Part shown: positions 31,990 to 44,009 of the stretch, piece after piece
Position numbering within the stretch: the first letter of the stretch is position 1
Layout of the letters: every line of letters begins with the position of its first letter
NCBI GenBank assembly: GCA_031216915.1
Contig: CM062292.1
Location: forward strand, 3,468,457-3,532,456
Length of the DNA stretch: 64,000 nt
From: Pictodentalium vernedei
Taxonomy: Eukaryota; Mollusca; Scaphopoda; Dentaliida; Dentaliidae
Direction: 5' to 3'
The notes under the pieces: model-generated
The model's database searches: none
The model's input: the letters and a program-made list of their open reading frames with translations, nothing else
Told to the model about the DNA's origin: nothing
Position numbers and translations under genes: made by a program

Positions 31990-34940
31990 AAGGGTGGCGC
32001 CACTGAAGGGGGTGGATGCCCCTCCCACTCCCCCTCCCCCAATCAAACTTCAATTCTCTATCTCACCATGGTTTTCCCACCCAATTTCACACGGCAAACG
32101 ACACACAACAATACACGTCATGTCGGGTGTTACAGAAAAGCTCAGATGTTGCCCCCACTCCCAGGGCTCCCAAATAAGGAAATCGTTCATGCAGAGACCC
32201 TCCATACCCCCACACACGCGAGGGGGAGATCCCCTCCTCCAGCTATAACGCCTGCGGCATTTGGGAGATGCCTTCGGCATCTTGACCTTGGACCCCCCCA
32301 TAGCTTACTTAAGCCCTCCCCACCCCAAAAATAAAAAAATGAAATCCTGGCGCCGTCACTGTAACAATCAATCGGTATCAAGAAAACGTGTGATGGAAAG
32401 ACAATTTGTTGATCAAACTTGCAGAAAGGGCTACATAAAATTAAGCTACATAATGTTCTAACCCACTTCCAAGTTGAAAATACAACCACAGATTTGGGTT
32501 CGAAGGGGGTGCTTGATACTCCCCCCCCCCCCCAAAAAAAAAAAAAAAAAAAAAATTCCAACCTACTTGGAACCTGAGGTGTTGAGGTTGAATGGGTGAG
32601 TGCATTTGTTGCACCCCCCCCCCACACACACACACACACCCACCCCACCTTTACATGCACTTGAAAATACATGAGTGATATGGAGGCAGTGTGTGAGTAT
32701 TTTAATTAATGCCCCCGCCCAAATCCCATCACAGATTGCTGAGTTATGAAATTTGAAAGTGATCAAAAGTCAGAAATCTTCACAAAAAAATAAAATTGGG
32801 AAAACATCTTAACTTGCTGCTTGGAATTCACCATAATTAGGAAATTTTCAAACACAAAAAGAGTATATGCAATCAGAAATTCACGCTTCCAAGACCATGA
32901 AGAAAAATTTGAAAGCGGTAATAGCACGCACGTAGCATTCATCAAATTGTTAATTGTACTTCATAAGAGTACTGCTAGAAAACCTCTGTGTGGATGATGG
33001 GGCTAGGGGGCATAGAAAATAAACTAGAATTCCACAACAAGACATTCAAAATATAAGGAGTTGTGGCAAGTAACTAGATTTTTTGGTGAATAGTAATTAC
33101 TGTGAACACTAGTTAGAAAATATTGGCTGTGGTGATGGGTGGGGGGGGGGGGGGGGAATTGTAATTTTTAAGGACCATAACAAATTTATTTGAAAAAAAT
33201 GTTATGATGTGCAAAAGAACTTTTGCCAAATTGTATTTATTGATGTCGGAAGTAGAAAATCCAAGGGTGTGGTGATGCTGGATTATTTTCTTTTGGCTTC
33301 GGTCTAAATTCTCCTAACCATGTCCCTGGTTGAAATCACAGAATACCAATCTGAATTTATTCAGTTTTTTGCAGGATACTATTTTTTGAAGAAAGTACTG
33401 TATAAGAACGTGTAAATGTTCTGCTCATAGACCGCTTGCACCCCATGGCTTTGTGTTGTACCTTTTATTGTTTTGTGAGTTCTGTTCTCATAACGTGTGC
33501 ACAATTGTTGTAAAGATTTGTGATTTAATGGTGATCTACTCTCTCCAGGCTGTATCTTTTCTCCAACTCCATGCTTCTCCAATTCCCTCCGTGTTAAAGT
33601 CTCTTAAGAAAGCCTTCATCCTGGACAGAGTTTGTGGTCTTATTCAGTAGGGTTTTGATCACCATAAAGGTGCTGAGGAATTCTATTAGCAGCACACAAG
33701 TTCTTCTTTTCATCGGGTGGGTGGGTCACAGAGAAATTGGTGGAGTGTTGCCAGTGTGGTTGTAGAGGGGGGGGGGGGGGGGTGTTGTTGTTAAATGGTG
33801 ACAGGTGAGAGCGATCTGTATCACATATTCTAATTATTTTTGTATTTTCATCTATTGACCAATGTCCTCATGTTTCTTGTGTAAACTTTATCAGGAATAT
33901 GAGAGGGGATATACTCCTGTGACTGTCATCCACATAATAGTATGGTGAGGTTTAATGGTACAGGGTGGAATATTAAACTGAAGTTACAAACTGACTTCAT
34001 AATATTTCAAAGTGCTATATCTTAGATAAATAACCTCAAACTTCCAAAATAATTCCAACTATCTACAGCTATGGAAAGTGTTAAGAGTGCATTATGAGAA
34101 TTAGATTGATAGGGGATCAAATCAGAATAATATGGAGTAGAAAATACAAAAAATATCAATTCTACAGGCATGATCATATTATTATTATACGGCAGTGAAA
34201 TATGGTCGATGGAGCTGAACATGAGGAACAGAGATATCAGTATGAAAAGTGCACAACTTCCGACAAAAAAAATTATCTTTCCTCTTTTGGATACAATGGA
34301 CAAATTTAAAGTAATAATGACTAATGATAATCTAGTACTGTGCAATATTATTTGTAACATGGTCCAGCTCTTCCTTCACAAGAGGGACCTCTCTGTAATA
34401 TGATACATGTAGGTCATATGAATTAGTGTGTTTTATGATTCTGTTTATGTTGATTTTGTGTGTTACAATCTGCGTTTGTTCTGGTGTAATTGCTGAATAA
34501 ATCTTATCTTATCGTATCTTTAGAACACATGAGTGGGAATCAAGTACTTTCCCGACTGATGCACCTTTTCATTCTTCCCTTGTATTTTTCACTCAAAGAT
34601 TTATTGTCAATCCCAGTCAGCAGCCTCTTTCGGATTTTGCTCTGCTTCTCAAAGCTTTCAAAGTTTCTCATGCAATGGGTGTTACATGTTCCAGCGGCAC
34701 AGTGGGCACACCACTCTGGTACACAATGACAGTCCAGCTAGCTGAATGAAAAGTGGCCAGCTTTCAGAAAGTGGCCCTCTGGAAGTATTAGCCACAATTA
34801 TTTAACAGTTTTTCCCCACTGTGCAGCCTAAAATGTGCGTGAAATTACAAAAACAATAGTTGTTGGTTTGAGAAATGAATAATAGTACAAAATGAAACCT
34901 AAACAAATGAATGTGCATATTTATTAAATAATAAATTTAA
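31990..34940. other. Gene-poor, low-complexity region
   Basis: Poly-C/poly-A junction (about 32521-32556), poly-C with (AC)n (about 32613-32640), two poly-G tracts (33139-33157, 33767-33783) and a C-rich patch at 32015-32040. Frames here are short or low-complexity. Near 34493-34520 an AATAAATCTTATCTTATC motif resembles a non-LTR 3' tail, but no RT is visible upstream. Confidence 0.55.
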
Positions 34941-34947
34941 TTGAATT

Positions 34948-35215
34948 ATATTTTTTCACCAATGGGTAATTCTCGAGAAGTACGAACTAAAAATGACAGA
35001 CAGATGCTTCACGGAATTTGCAACATGTGTGGTTCGATCAAGACCTGATTTGTCAAAAAAACGAGCAAAGATAAATGCATCGTGAATAAAATGATCAATA
35101 ATCTACCTTTCGAAATGCATCTGCCGGGTCACAGTTTCACGGGACCCGGAACGAAATTGAACAAGAGACTCAACGCCGATCTGACTCCTAAATCTTGGAG
35201 CAAACCCGTGAATTG
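34948..35215 (+). pseudogene. Ectopic fragment of the Polinton ZnR-phospholipase A2 gene
   Basis: 268 bp match 48385-48653 with only seven mismatches that I count by eye. It covers the zinc-ribbon half and the start of the PLA2 domain (LPGHSFTGPGTKL) but stops just before the HD catalytic motif. One mismatch pair creates an in-frame TGA near 35045. Directly at 35216 the sequence changes to the RNase H end of a gypsy element. It is a recent copy of Polinton DNA, or of a sister Polinton, about 13 kb from the resident element. Confidence 0.85.
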
Positions 35216-36720
35216 AAACGACCCCAAAACAATGTGAAAATTCAAAGGTGGGTGTTAAAAATAGCCAGTTATAATTACAAAATTGAATATTTGCCTGGAA
35301 AACAAAACACCTCTGCTGACTTGTTGTCAAGATTATCTTAAGGAATTGCAAATGCACATCCAGACTACCAGATGGATCAAGTAGAGTCTGAGAAAACATT
35401 AAGGGTTGGAGTAATAAACAGTGATAAAATTAACCCTAAACATTATGCACATGTCACAATTGAATAACAAGGTTCCCCTATGGAACCTCAAGAAATAATT
35501 TATAAAGATTTAGACATGAAAGTGGAGCAAGAAAAAGATGCAAGACTAATGGAAGTGCAGAAGAAATACTTAAGTGATAATACCCCAGTTAACATGAGTA
35601 GTAGGTACTTAATGATAAGGAGAATATTTTACTACATCAGTGCTACTGATGCCAACCCCAGGGTGAGGTTGTACACTTGCAGGGTGATGTACTGAGACAA
35701 TGCCATGACGACTTAGGACATTTGGGAATAGACAAAGAGTACTAGAATATTAATAGGAAATATTATTGGCCTGATTTATACAAAACATATACCAGTATGT
35801 CGAAAAATGCCTTATGTGTAGGTCAGGAAACACTAAAAAGGTTACATAACCTATTCAAGAAGCAGATAGACCACCTTATCCATTTGCCAAAATTGCTTTG
35901 GATATGAGTGGACCTTTTCCAACTTCTTTATCTGGAAATAAGTACATAGTTACTTTCATTGATCTATATTCTGGATGGCCTGAAGCGTTTCCAGTACCTG
36001 ATAAACGAGCAGAAACATATGCAAAGGTGCTGATTGATCAAATTTTCCCAAGATTTGTATGTCCACTTGAACTATTAACTGGTTCAGAGAACTGTAATGA
36101 GATAATGAGATATTTGACTGAACAATTAAACATTCATCATGTGAAAACTTATTACCACCCGCAGTCAAATGGTAAAGTTGAACGGTTCCACCAAACATTA
36201 AATGATGTTTTGGCAAAAATGTCTCACGAGGAATTGGAGACCTGGGAGTTATTTTTGAATCAATCATTGGCAGCTATCAGATTTAATGGAAGCCCTCCAG
36301 GTTCTCGCCCTATTATCTGCTATATGCCAGGGATGTGGATCTTCCATTAGACACAGTGTTAAAACCCAGACAAAAGTATGTGGGAGAGGAAGCCTACAAA
36401 ATAGCTTTACAAGAACAACATAAAGCATTTGTGAGACAACAAAAGACTCAACAAAAGAGAGTAGTAAAACAGAAACGTCTTGGAGACATAAAAGCAAAAC
36501 AAATTATGTTCAGTGTGGGCGATCATGTAATGTACAGAGATGGAAGACAAAAGGAAAAATTAGAACAGAAATGGGAGTACCCATTTTGAGTCATTGAAAA
36601 AACTGGACCTGTAAGCTACATGATAAGAGATCAAATGATGGGTAGACTCATCAAAAATGGCATGGGGAAAACTTCAGCTTGGCTCCTCAAGAGTGGGGAA
36701 TGCCTGACCCAGTGAGAGCA
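35216..36720 (+). pseudogene. Second Ty3/gypsy pol remnant: RNase H end and integrase
   Basis: The RNase H end reads IQRWVLKIASYNYKIEYLPG then NTSADLLSRLS and a stop (35252-35342). The integrase zinc domain follows (HDDLGHLG near 35710, CLMC near 35811), then the core from 35880: ALDMSGPFP keeps the first Asp, but the second catalytic position reads LLTGSEN (glycine for aspartate), and NGKVERFHQ keeps the Glu. A GPY/F-type C-terminus (WEYPF, EKTGPVSYMIRDQ) and a poly-proline/Ser-Asp acidic tail follow, broken by stops and a 30-bp poly-C run at 36744. RT, protease and gag are missing. Confidence 0.8.
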
Positions 36721-37437
36721 AAATGCCAACTAAGATATGGAGACCCCCCCCACCCCCCCCCCCCCCCCCCCCCCCCAAGCAGATAAAGAAAGTAGTAAAG
36801 AAAGTAGTAGCAGTAGTGACGATGAGGAACCTATGCCTATGGCTCTTTTAATAAGAGATAAACGACAAATCAGAACTATCTCATCTTCCGAGGAGGGAGG
36901 TATACCCATGGCAGAATTGCATCATAGACTAAGATGATACTGAGAACAGAAGAAAGCTGCGCAAGCTTGTACATCGGCACAGGACCTGATGGAAGTGGAA
37001 ATGATAAAAGTAGAGTCACAAGTAGAAAACTCTAATTCTGTGTTTCTCTGACAGCAGTATAAATCAAAGAAAATAGAAATAAGATTCAAGTGACGGACGT
37101 GCAGCCTGCTGTATGACAAGAAATTCGAAGAATAGATTATCAACCCTGGAGCACCCAGGAGTAAAATAATTCTATGATGAAACAATCAATTGCTGTAGGA
37201 CTATGGGGGAAGATAGGATATGTGTCATGAGAGACTAAAGTATATTGACTTATATTTTGACAGAAAAGTAACATGGCGGTGTCATTTGCTGGCCTGCACA
37301 ACCAGTTTGGCGATTTCTCTGTGTGGTAACATTCCTCGTGTTTTACTAACCAGTGGTAAAATAAGACAGTAAATTGGAACTCAGTTTTGAGATTCACTCA
37401 TGATGCTAATCCGTGTCTTCCATCTCGTTGTAGGAGC

Positions 37438-39426
37438 AAAATGTTATTGATTAGGTTCATGGGAAGTTTATTGACATTGACATTAACAGTTAGGGGAAGT
37501 ACCATAATCCGAAATAATGTTATCTTCACAAAGGTAAAAGAAATTTATATGGTTAACAGTGAATGGACAACCATGTTTGTTGCAGAAGTGGCATCATTTA
37601 TCCACTACATGCAGAGAGTTGACATTAACATACGCTTTGTGAACCAATTTTATCAAGAACTCGATGTAAATTTCAGAAAAGTCTATGAACAAAATGGAAA
37701 CATGACTGGAAATAGTACTTTTAATCTTGCGTTACATTCGATATTTGTGGATATGTACCAAGAAGCCAGGTTTATAAATAATTGTTTCAAATGAGTAAAA
37801 GGGAACCTAGATGACTATCGCAAGTTAAAAGGACATACACCCTCATCTCGAAATAAGCGAGGTTTAGCAAATTTCATAGGTGAAGGAATGAGTTTTAAAT
37901 TTGGCACAACCACTGAATCTGATTTAAAAGGGATGAAAGATAATTTAAGATGTTTGTCTGTAAATCAGGCAATGATACAACATGCACAGAAACTAAGTCT
38001 AAGCTTAATCAGATTAACATATCATCATACATCGTATGCCATCTAAGAAAATGGAGAATTTATTGTAAATTTATCGCGGGTAGTATCACAAGTGGAATTT
38101 GTTTTACAGGGACTTGAAAATCGATTAACTCTTCTAGAGCATTTTGTACAGTCCTTTCATCAACTAGAAATAGTGTTAACCCAAATTGAATGAATGTTAA
38201 TAACAGCAGAAAATTATATGGATGATGTACATGAACAAATGGATGTGCTTGCAGATGAAAAACTATCGGCCAGGGTCATCCATCCTACCTTATTGACTTC
38301 GGTATTAATGAGCATTCATGATAGACTTGACGAACATACCCACCTTCCGTTGAAACTACAGAAAGAGTTATGGCAATATTATCATTTGTTAACGACTGTG
38401 ACAGTCTTTGTCGATGATAAACTAGTAATTCTGGTGAAAGTTCCATTGATTGACAAAAATTTTCAATTTGAACTTTTCAAAGTACAAGCCTTGCCCATTC
38501 CACTCATGAATGCGACTCAAAAAGTATCCCGTACTGCAAATAAAATGGTAGCTATTTATCGACTTGAAGCCGATATATACCAGAATTAGGTCATGATGAG
38601 TGTACAGAAGATAAGAAATTGTTCTGTCCATTGAGAGGAGCTGGAAAACGATACATACAACATCTAGTTGCTTATTAGCATTATTTCTCAATATGAAATC
38701 CGAGATAAAGAAATTATGTACGACCGATGTTAAAATAAATATGGATCTGCCTTTTGCGACACGTATTGAGGAGGGTCTTTGGTACATCACTACTGACGTG
38801 CCATTACGATTCTCAATTACGTGTCCAAGACGTAGGAATCCAAAACCAAGTCAAATCATGCCACCAATTGGTATCTTGGAATTGAATCCTTTATGTATTG
38901 CCACGAGTGGACAACTATTGCTGAATAGTTGTTATTTTCCTTGCCGAGATAACATCATGTATCATTTAGTATTGCAGACAGTCTTGCCCAATTTCTCGTT
39001 GACTCAATGACAAGTTTGCCAACCTGTGTTCAACAAAGTGAACATAACAAATTTTGCGATCCCAAAATCTATCAAACACTTAGAAGAATTAAAAAGGGTT
39101 GACCTTTTAAAGGAATTAGATAAAATGCAGTTAAACCCGAGAGAATCATTTGAAGTACCAAAGTGGGCGTATTTTGTATGATGCATGTTTCTAATCTTGG
39201 GAATATACTTATTGATAAGATGTATTAGAGCACAAGGCCATATTAAGTTACATAACATAATCTTATGTTATAAGAATAAACGGAAACGAAATTTTCTGCT
39301 GATGTATGTGGAATATCTAATGTTGCATTTAATGACAATGATGATCCTTTATATACGACTATGAGACAACCAACAACCACTACACGACCTATGACACAAC
39401 CTCCAGATGAAATAGTGACATCATGA
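37438..39426 (+). pseudogene. F-type (baculovirus/errantivirus-like) envelope gene of the second gypsy element
   Basis: Envelope fusion proteins mediate cell entry in env-bearing retroelements. The frame begins with a hydrophobic leader (LLIRFMGSLLTLTLTV) and stays in one frame to about 38580 with only three in-frame stops (37792, about 38044, 38191). A furin-type site SRNKR precedes a GLANFIGEGMSF segment (37846-37895), the arrangement of cleaved F proteins. A central YYHLLTTVTVFVDDKL stretch matches the conserved F core. After a frameshift near 38580, Cys-rich ectodomain segments lead to a membrane anchor (MFLILGIYLLIRC, about 39180-39230) and a short acidic/Thr-rich cytoplasmic tail ending at 39426. 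It is defective as written. Confidence 0.7.
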
Positions 39427-39628
39427 AACAATTAGTGAAAGATCAGACTCAAAGACAAAAGTGAGACAGGACCAACCTCAAACATCGTCGTCTCCCTCTC
39501 AGTTATACCCAACAGCGAACTATGACGTAAATACTGGAGAAGCACGTGCAAACTTAAGAACTCGAGACAATACTCTGACAACTATTAATTTAACTTAAAT
39601 AACAACTTAACATTGAACAATATTATTT

Positions 39629-40122
39629 GTGTTTTCAGTGACTACAATAAGTGACTCAAGAAGTAGTGATACAGCAGTCACTGACGAATGTGAAGCAATT
39701 GGTACAGAGCATCATTGTAGGGGTCAAACAGATGAAGAGGCAGAAAGCCAACTGAGTGATCGGGAAGACATTTCTATCACTCCTTTTTTAGACACTATGT
39801 ACCTCCCCCTGCCGTTTGCCCTCGAACTGGCCGAAGACCCGCGGTTATAAATGGTGTTGTTCAACCAAATACTTATGAGCTAAGATATTTTCAAACACAT
39901 CGTGCTTTCACCTTCGACGATATCGTCTGATGTGTTTTTTACGATTTTCAAAATATGGCACTCACCATTGAAATTGAAAGAGATATAGTATATTGGTATG
40001 ATTCTGCACGTCCATACCACATTATGTTTAAAAGCCGATCTCGAGTTTTGTGTATTCTAAATTGTCCGGATTTAGTATATGCTGAAGAGACTTTGCAAGA
40101 CATTATCATAGTCACAGAATAA
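39629..40122 (+). pseudogene. Unassigned decayed ORFs downstream of env
   Basis: An acidic 73-codon frame (39629-39850) opens with GTG or non-canonical context and contains many Ser/Asp/Glu. After a short gap a 55-codon frame starts with ATG at 39955 (MALTIEIERDIVYWYD) and ends at 40122. The two have coding-like composition and could be accessory ORFs between env and the missing 3' LTR. I recognise no family. Confidence 0.35.
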
Positions 40123-41583
40123 CGATGAACCATTTGGTTCATGACATGGGATCTGTAAGACGACACATAGATCAATTTAACCCATGGAGGAGGTTTCTGA
40201 ATTGGAGAACCCGATGACGAGCTCAATTTAGGTCCAATGGACTGCCGAGACATAACCAGTTTTATGTTTTGTATAAAGTTACCCATCCTGATTTTGATGG
40301 TGATATTTTTAAGTTTAGGACGGGACCTAATACCATTTACTGATCCTACATAGTGCCATCTCAAGTTCGAGAGATGTAAATAGTACAGTCACAGAACTTT
40401 GATGAGGTGGTCCCCTGTAAACCTATGAAAGAATAATTGATGTATCAGTTTTGGTTTTTAATTAGTTTTCATTAGTTTAACTTTGAGTATTTTATGTTAA
40501 TTATATTTTTCATATCATGTCAGACGGAGAAAATAATGATGATGAAGGATACGCATGAACAAGGAGAACACGTCAGTTATATACTAGAACAATGGCTACC
40601 GATCTCTCAGGTAGTTTGACCAAAACAGAGGTCGAAGGAATGTTAGGACATAAGCTCTGAGACGCCAGGGACTATTCCAAGCAATTAGTCTCTGGATGTT
40701 GAGACCTACTGTATGGCGAACCAATTCCAGATAGGGTCAAATGGCCCAATAACACCGAGTGTTCCAAATGCATAATCCACACGTGAATAAGAAATATATC
40801 ATGGAAGAAATCAAATTTTTAGAACTGTTTTATAATCAGTGCTACAGTGAGTTGTTCTTCTCACCCACGTTGGGAACGTCGACAGTACATCGACGGGAAG
40901 AAGAATCTTCTTCCTGGGGTGTGCCAACTTTCGCACTGCTGTATAAGTGGCAACATCCTTGTTGGTCGGGACGAGAACATGTTAATCCTCGTCTCCAATT
41001 GACTTTAATTTCTGGAGTTGATAATTAGTGGATCCGGAGACATTTTCCGAGAATTCTGGAGAGCCCTCGATTCGGAGGGGGATGAAGAACAAGAATAGCC
41101 ATTGTCAACATTTCTCTTGAAGTTCTTCCATAATCTATTTAGTAACATGTGGAGAAAATTCAATAGAAATTGCGGTCGTGTGCGGTTGTCATTTTGGTTA
41201 CCAGTAAACAATTACTGAACTACCCTCCGTTAAAATTCCTAAGTTATTAAAACAGGTTTACAGAGTTCAAAAAGCGGGGATTTCTGGCAGGGTTTACATA
41301 AGTACTCACCAGAAACCCCACAGAAGACAATCTCAAAACTGGTACGTGTGTGGCTTGAGTGTCAAGGAAGGTACTAGAAGCACATACACCCAAGGGAGCG
41401 AGTGTATAGTAACAGGAACGAGGACAAAGAAAAGACTAGAGATTTGTTTTGTTGTTTTAATATCTATATATCATATATGGTGTTTATATTTTACAGTTAT
41501 TAGTCGTGTTAAAATCATTTGGTAGTCTCGTTTATTTAGTATCTTATCAGTATTAGTAATAGTCCATTCAGCAATAAGATAAA
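40123..41583. other. Coding-like but fragmented sequence, no family recognised
   Basis: Frames at 40759-41028 and nearby read as plausible protein pieces on the plus strand but are broken repeatedly. No LTR-like direct repeat matching the 35-kb side was seen. Either decayed 3' ORFs of the env-bearing element or an unrelated dead element. Confidence 0.3.
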
Positions 41584-42175
41584 ATGGAATTGGTACCCTC
41601 TGCAGCTATAAACGGCATTGATAATTTTGAAGAGGAACAGGAATTTTATTTTGATCAACAACTACATGTTCATAAGGGTCCACATGAGACGACCTCTTTA
41701 TTGAGGCTGGGTCACATGGGACATTGTTTGCTCCGGTTTTGGGATGAGGTGTACTTCGAGGAAGCACTAAACACTGCTAGAGTTCAATGCCATGAAGTCC
41801 AACTCCGATATTTAATAACAGAAGACGATTATGTTTTCCCCCATTTGCATGTGAGCCAAACCAATGGCCACGATGCAGGATGCCGAGTGTCTGTGGATGC
41901 CCGGGGGGAAAAGGTCCAGTAAGGCCAACGGCTTCCCAGAAAGTGTGACCAGGTATTGGAATAACCAGTCCTGGACTGACCGCTGCTATATGAATGGAGA
42001 TGTCCGTATACGGCCATTCCGCGGCATTGAACTAAACAAAGTCACTAAGTTCACTGCTATTCGCCCAAAGTATGTGGAGTTGAGCTCTGAACATTGGAAT
42101 GTTTATGAAACATTGGAGTGGGAGAGAACTCAACCCCAATACAAACTGTTGAAAAAAAGCACTCGAGGACCATAA
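41584..42175 (+). pseudogene. Unknown protein gene with one frameshift
   Basis: The first frame starts with ATG at 41584 and runs to about 41905. The second (about 41900-42175) continues after a one-base shift near 41905-41915, giving roughly 195 residues in total with well-mixed composition (LRYLITEDDYVFPHLHV; TAIRPKYVELSSEHWN). No membrane segment or known motif. An AATAAGATAAAATGG context precedes the start. Further coding-like text, with a CKANVLLICDRRG segment, continues on the plus strand to about 42360. Confidence 0.4.
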
Positions 42176-42734
42176 AATTCGTTTGAACACAGTACTCTAC
42201 AAACAGTGTACTAGTGGTGATACCGAGCATTGTTGTGTTCTTTGGAGGACATTCATGAAGAAGCGTATGCTTTTGTGCGTCCTAGGTGTAAAGCAAACGT
42301 CCTCCTCATCTGCGACAGACGTGGGTTGACATGGTCTCGCCGTCAAAAACATGTCCAACATGTTGCATGGATATGAAGTTGGGAGAGCGTTTGAAAACCC
42401 ACGAATTTGACCTTGTGCCATTGTGGTAATTCTACTCGTGGGTAATGTGTGAGTAGTCTGTGTTCCTTGGTTCCGATGCAAGGGTAAATAGTGATTATTC
42501 ATTTATTGGGGGTGAGGAATCCTGATCAGGATGCATGTTAGTTGAAAATATAATTTATATTGGTTAATAAGTGATATGTGAGCGGCATCCTTTCCCTGTC
42601 CTTGGAATGGACACACATTCCATTAACCCTCTGTTGACCCTTCGCAATTCGTTTTCTTTTCTGAGTGATCAAGTCCCTCTGGGTTTTGATCCTCGGTTGG
42701 GGAGGAATGTTGCGAAGTGAGCCCACAGGGGTTA

Positions 42735-43370
42735 ATTAAGCTCGCAGCTCGGATAAGCAACACTTGGCAAAATAATCACACCTTCGGTCCGTTTCTTCCA
42801 CTTCACCCATCTTCCACCCCGAGGGCTAGCAAATCCAAGCAACACTGGACAAAAGAATCCCACCTTCGATCCGTTTCTCTACTTCACCCATCTTCCAACC
42901 CGCGGGCTAGCAAATACAAGCAATAGTGGGCAAAAGATTCCCACCTTCGGTCCGTTTCTTCTACTTGACCTATCTTCCAATCAGAGGGCTAGCAAATCCA
43001 AGCAACACTGGGCAAAAGAATCCCACCTTCGGGCCGTTTCTTCTACTTCACCCATTTTCCAACCCGAGGGCTAGCAAATCCAAGCAACACACTGGGCAAA
43101 ATAATCCAACCTTCGGTTCGTTTCTTCTACTTGACCCATCTTCCAACCCGTGAGCTAGCAAGTCAAAGCAACACTGGGCAAAAGAATTCCACGTTTGGTC
43201 CGTTTCTTCTACTTGACACATCTTCCAACCCGAGAGCTAGCAAAATCCAAGCAACACTGGGCAAAATAATCACACCTTCGGTCCGTTTCTTCTACTGCAC
43301 CCATCTTCCAACTCGAGGGCTAGCAAATCCAAGCAACACTGGGCAAAATAATCCCTCCTTCGGTCCGTAT
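42735..43370. repeat. 82-bp minisatellite, about seven and a half units
   Basis: Units are marked by the CCTTCGGTCCGTTTCTTC motif at about 42781, 42863, 42944, 43026, 43110, 43192 and 43275 and by GAGGGCTAGCAAATCCAAGC. The last unit ends directly at a (TATGA)n tract, the 3' tail of the minus-strand non-LTR element. Open frames over the array are artefacts. Confidence 0.85.
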
Positions 43371-43659
43371 GATATGATATGATATGATATTTTATTCAAC
43401 ATTACACATTATACAATTCAATGGTGAAGGTGTTACACAAAATTTTACTACTGTTTTAATGTATACTGTTAGGAAATGGCATAGCCAGATTGGCTGTCTA
43501 CCTGCCATTTCCTCAGGTGAAAAAGAAAATCGTACGGCTCTATATGGTATCAAACAGACTGTGGCAGATGTTTCAGTAAGTGATTATATTAGTAACTGTT
43601 ATGGGTTAGAGTGGTAAATTTTGTACCTCACTCACCCAGCGTGCTAGAAGGAATTACTA

Positions 43660-43848
43660 ACTCTATTAAAACTCTTACTTTTAAAATGGTGTTATTTTTT
43701 AATTTCACACCTTCAAAGCACTGCCAATGACGCCCCGACGAAGCGATCTTATGGCTCTCGCTTCGATGAGGGGTCACAAGCTATGCCGCAAAAGCAAATA
43801 ATTAACTTGTATAGTTATAATTGTTCACAGCCTACGTTGGGCAATGGG
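43660..43848. mobile_element. Diverged TTAA MITE related to family A
   Basis: The right end CCTACGTTGGGCAATGGG before TTAA 43849-43852 matches family A. The core has diverged halves (GACGAAGCGATC and GCTTCGATGAGGGG). The left end is unclear. It lies in the 3' UTR region of the non-LTR element. Confidence 0.45.
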
Positions 43849-44009
43849 TTAATTTGAAAAAAGTTTGTTGGTGAAATGTTTCGTAACAACTTCGGAGCTG
43901 ACAATTGTTTTATTGAAATGAGTCAATTGCTTCGTCCGTACATTACAGATTCTAGACGCGCGAACAAAGCAATGGGCCCCTCCAAAATGGATGAGAAAAT
44001 CAGACATAA

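Noticed and set aside
32187-32672. 161-codon minus-strand ORF and neighbours
   Set aside because: Composed of poly-G/poly-T and (GT)n translation; low complexity.
35103-35399. 98-codon minus-strand ORF, and the related one at 48542-48856
   Set aside because: Both are antisense of the duplicated ZnR-PLA2 segment, which is why their C-termini look alike.
42717-43382. Possible CRISPR-like array or proteins in regular repeats
   Set aside because: Units are contiguous 82-bp minisatellite copies without unique spacers, in animal DNA; the open frames over it are repeat artefacts.
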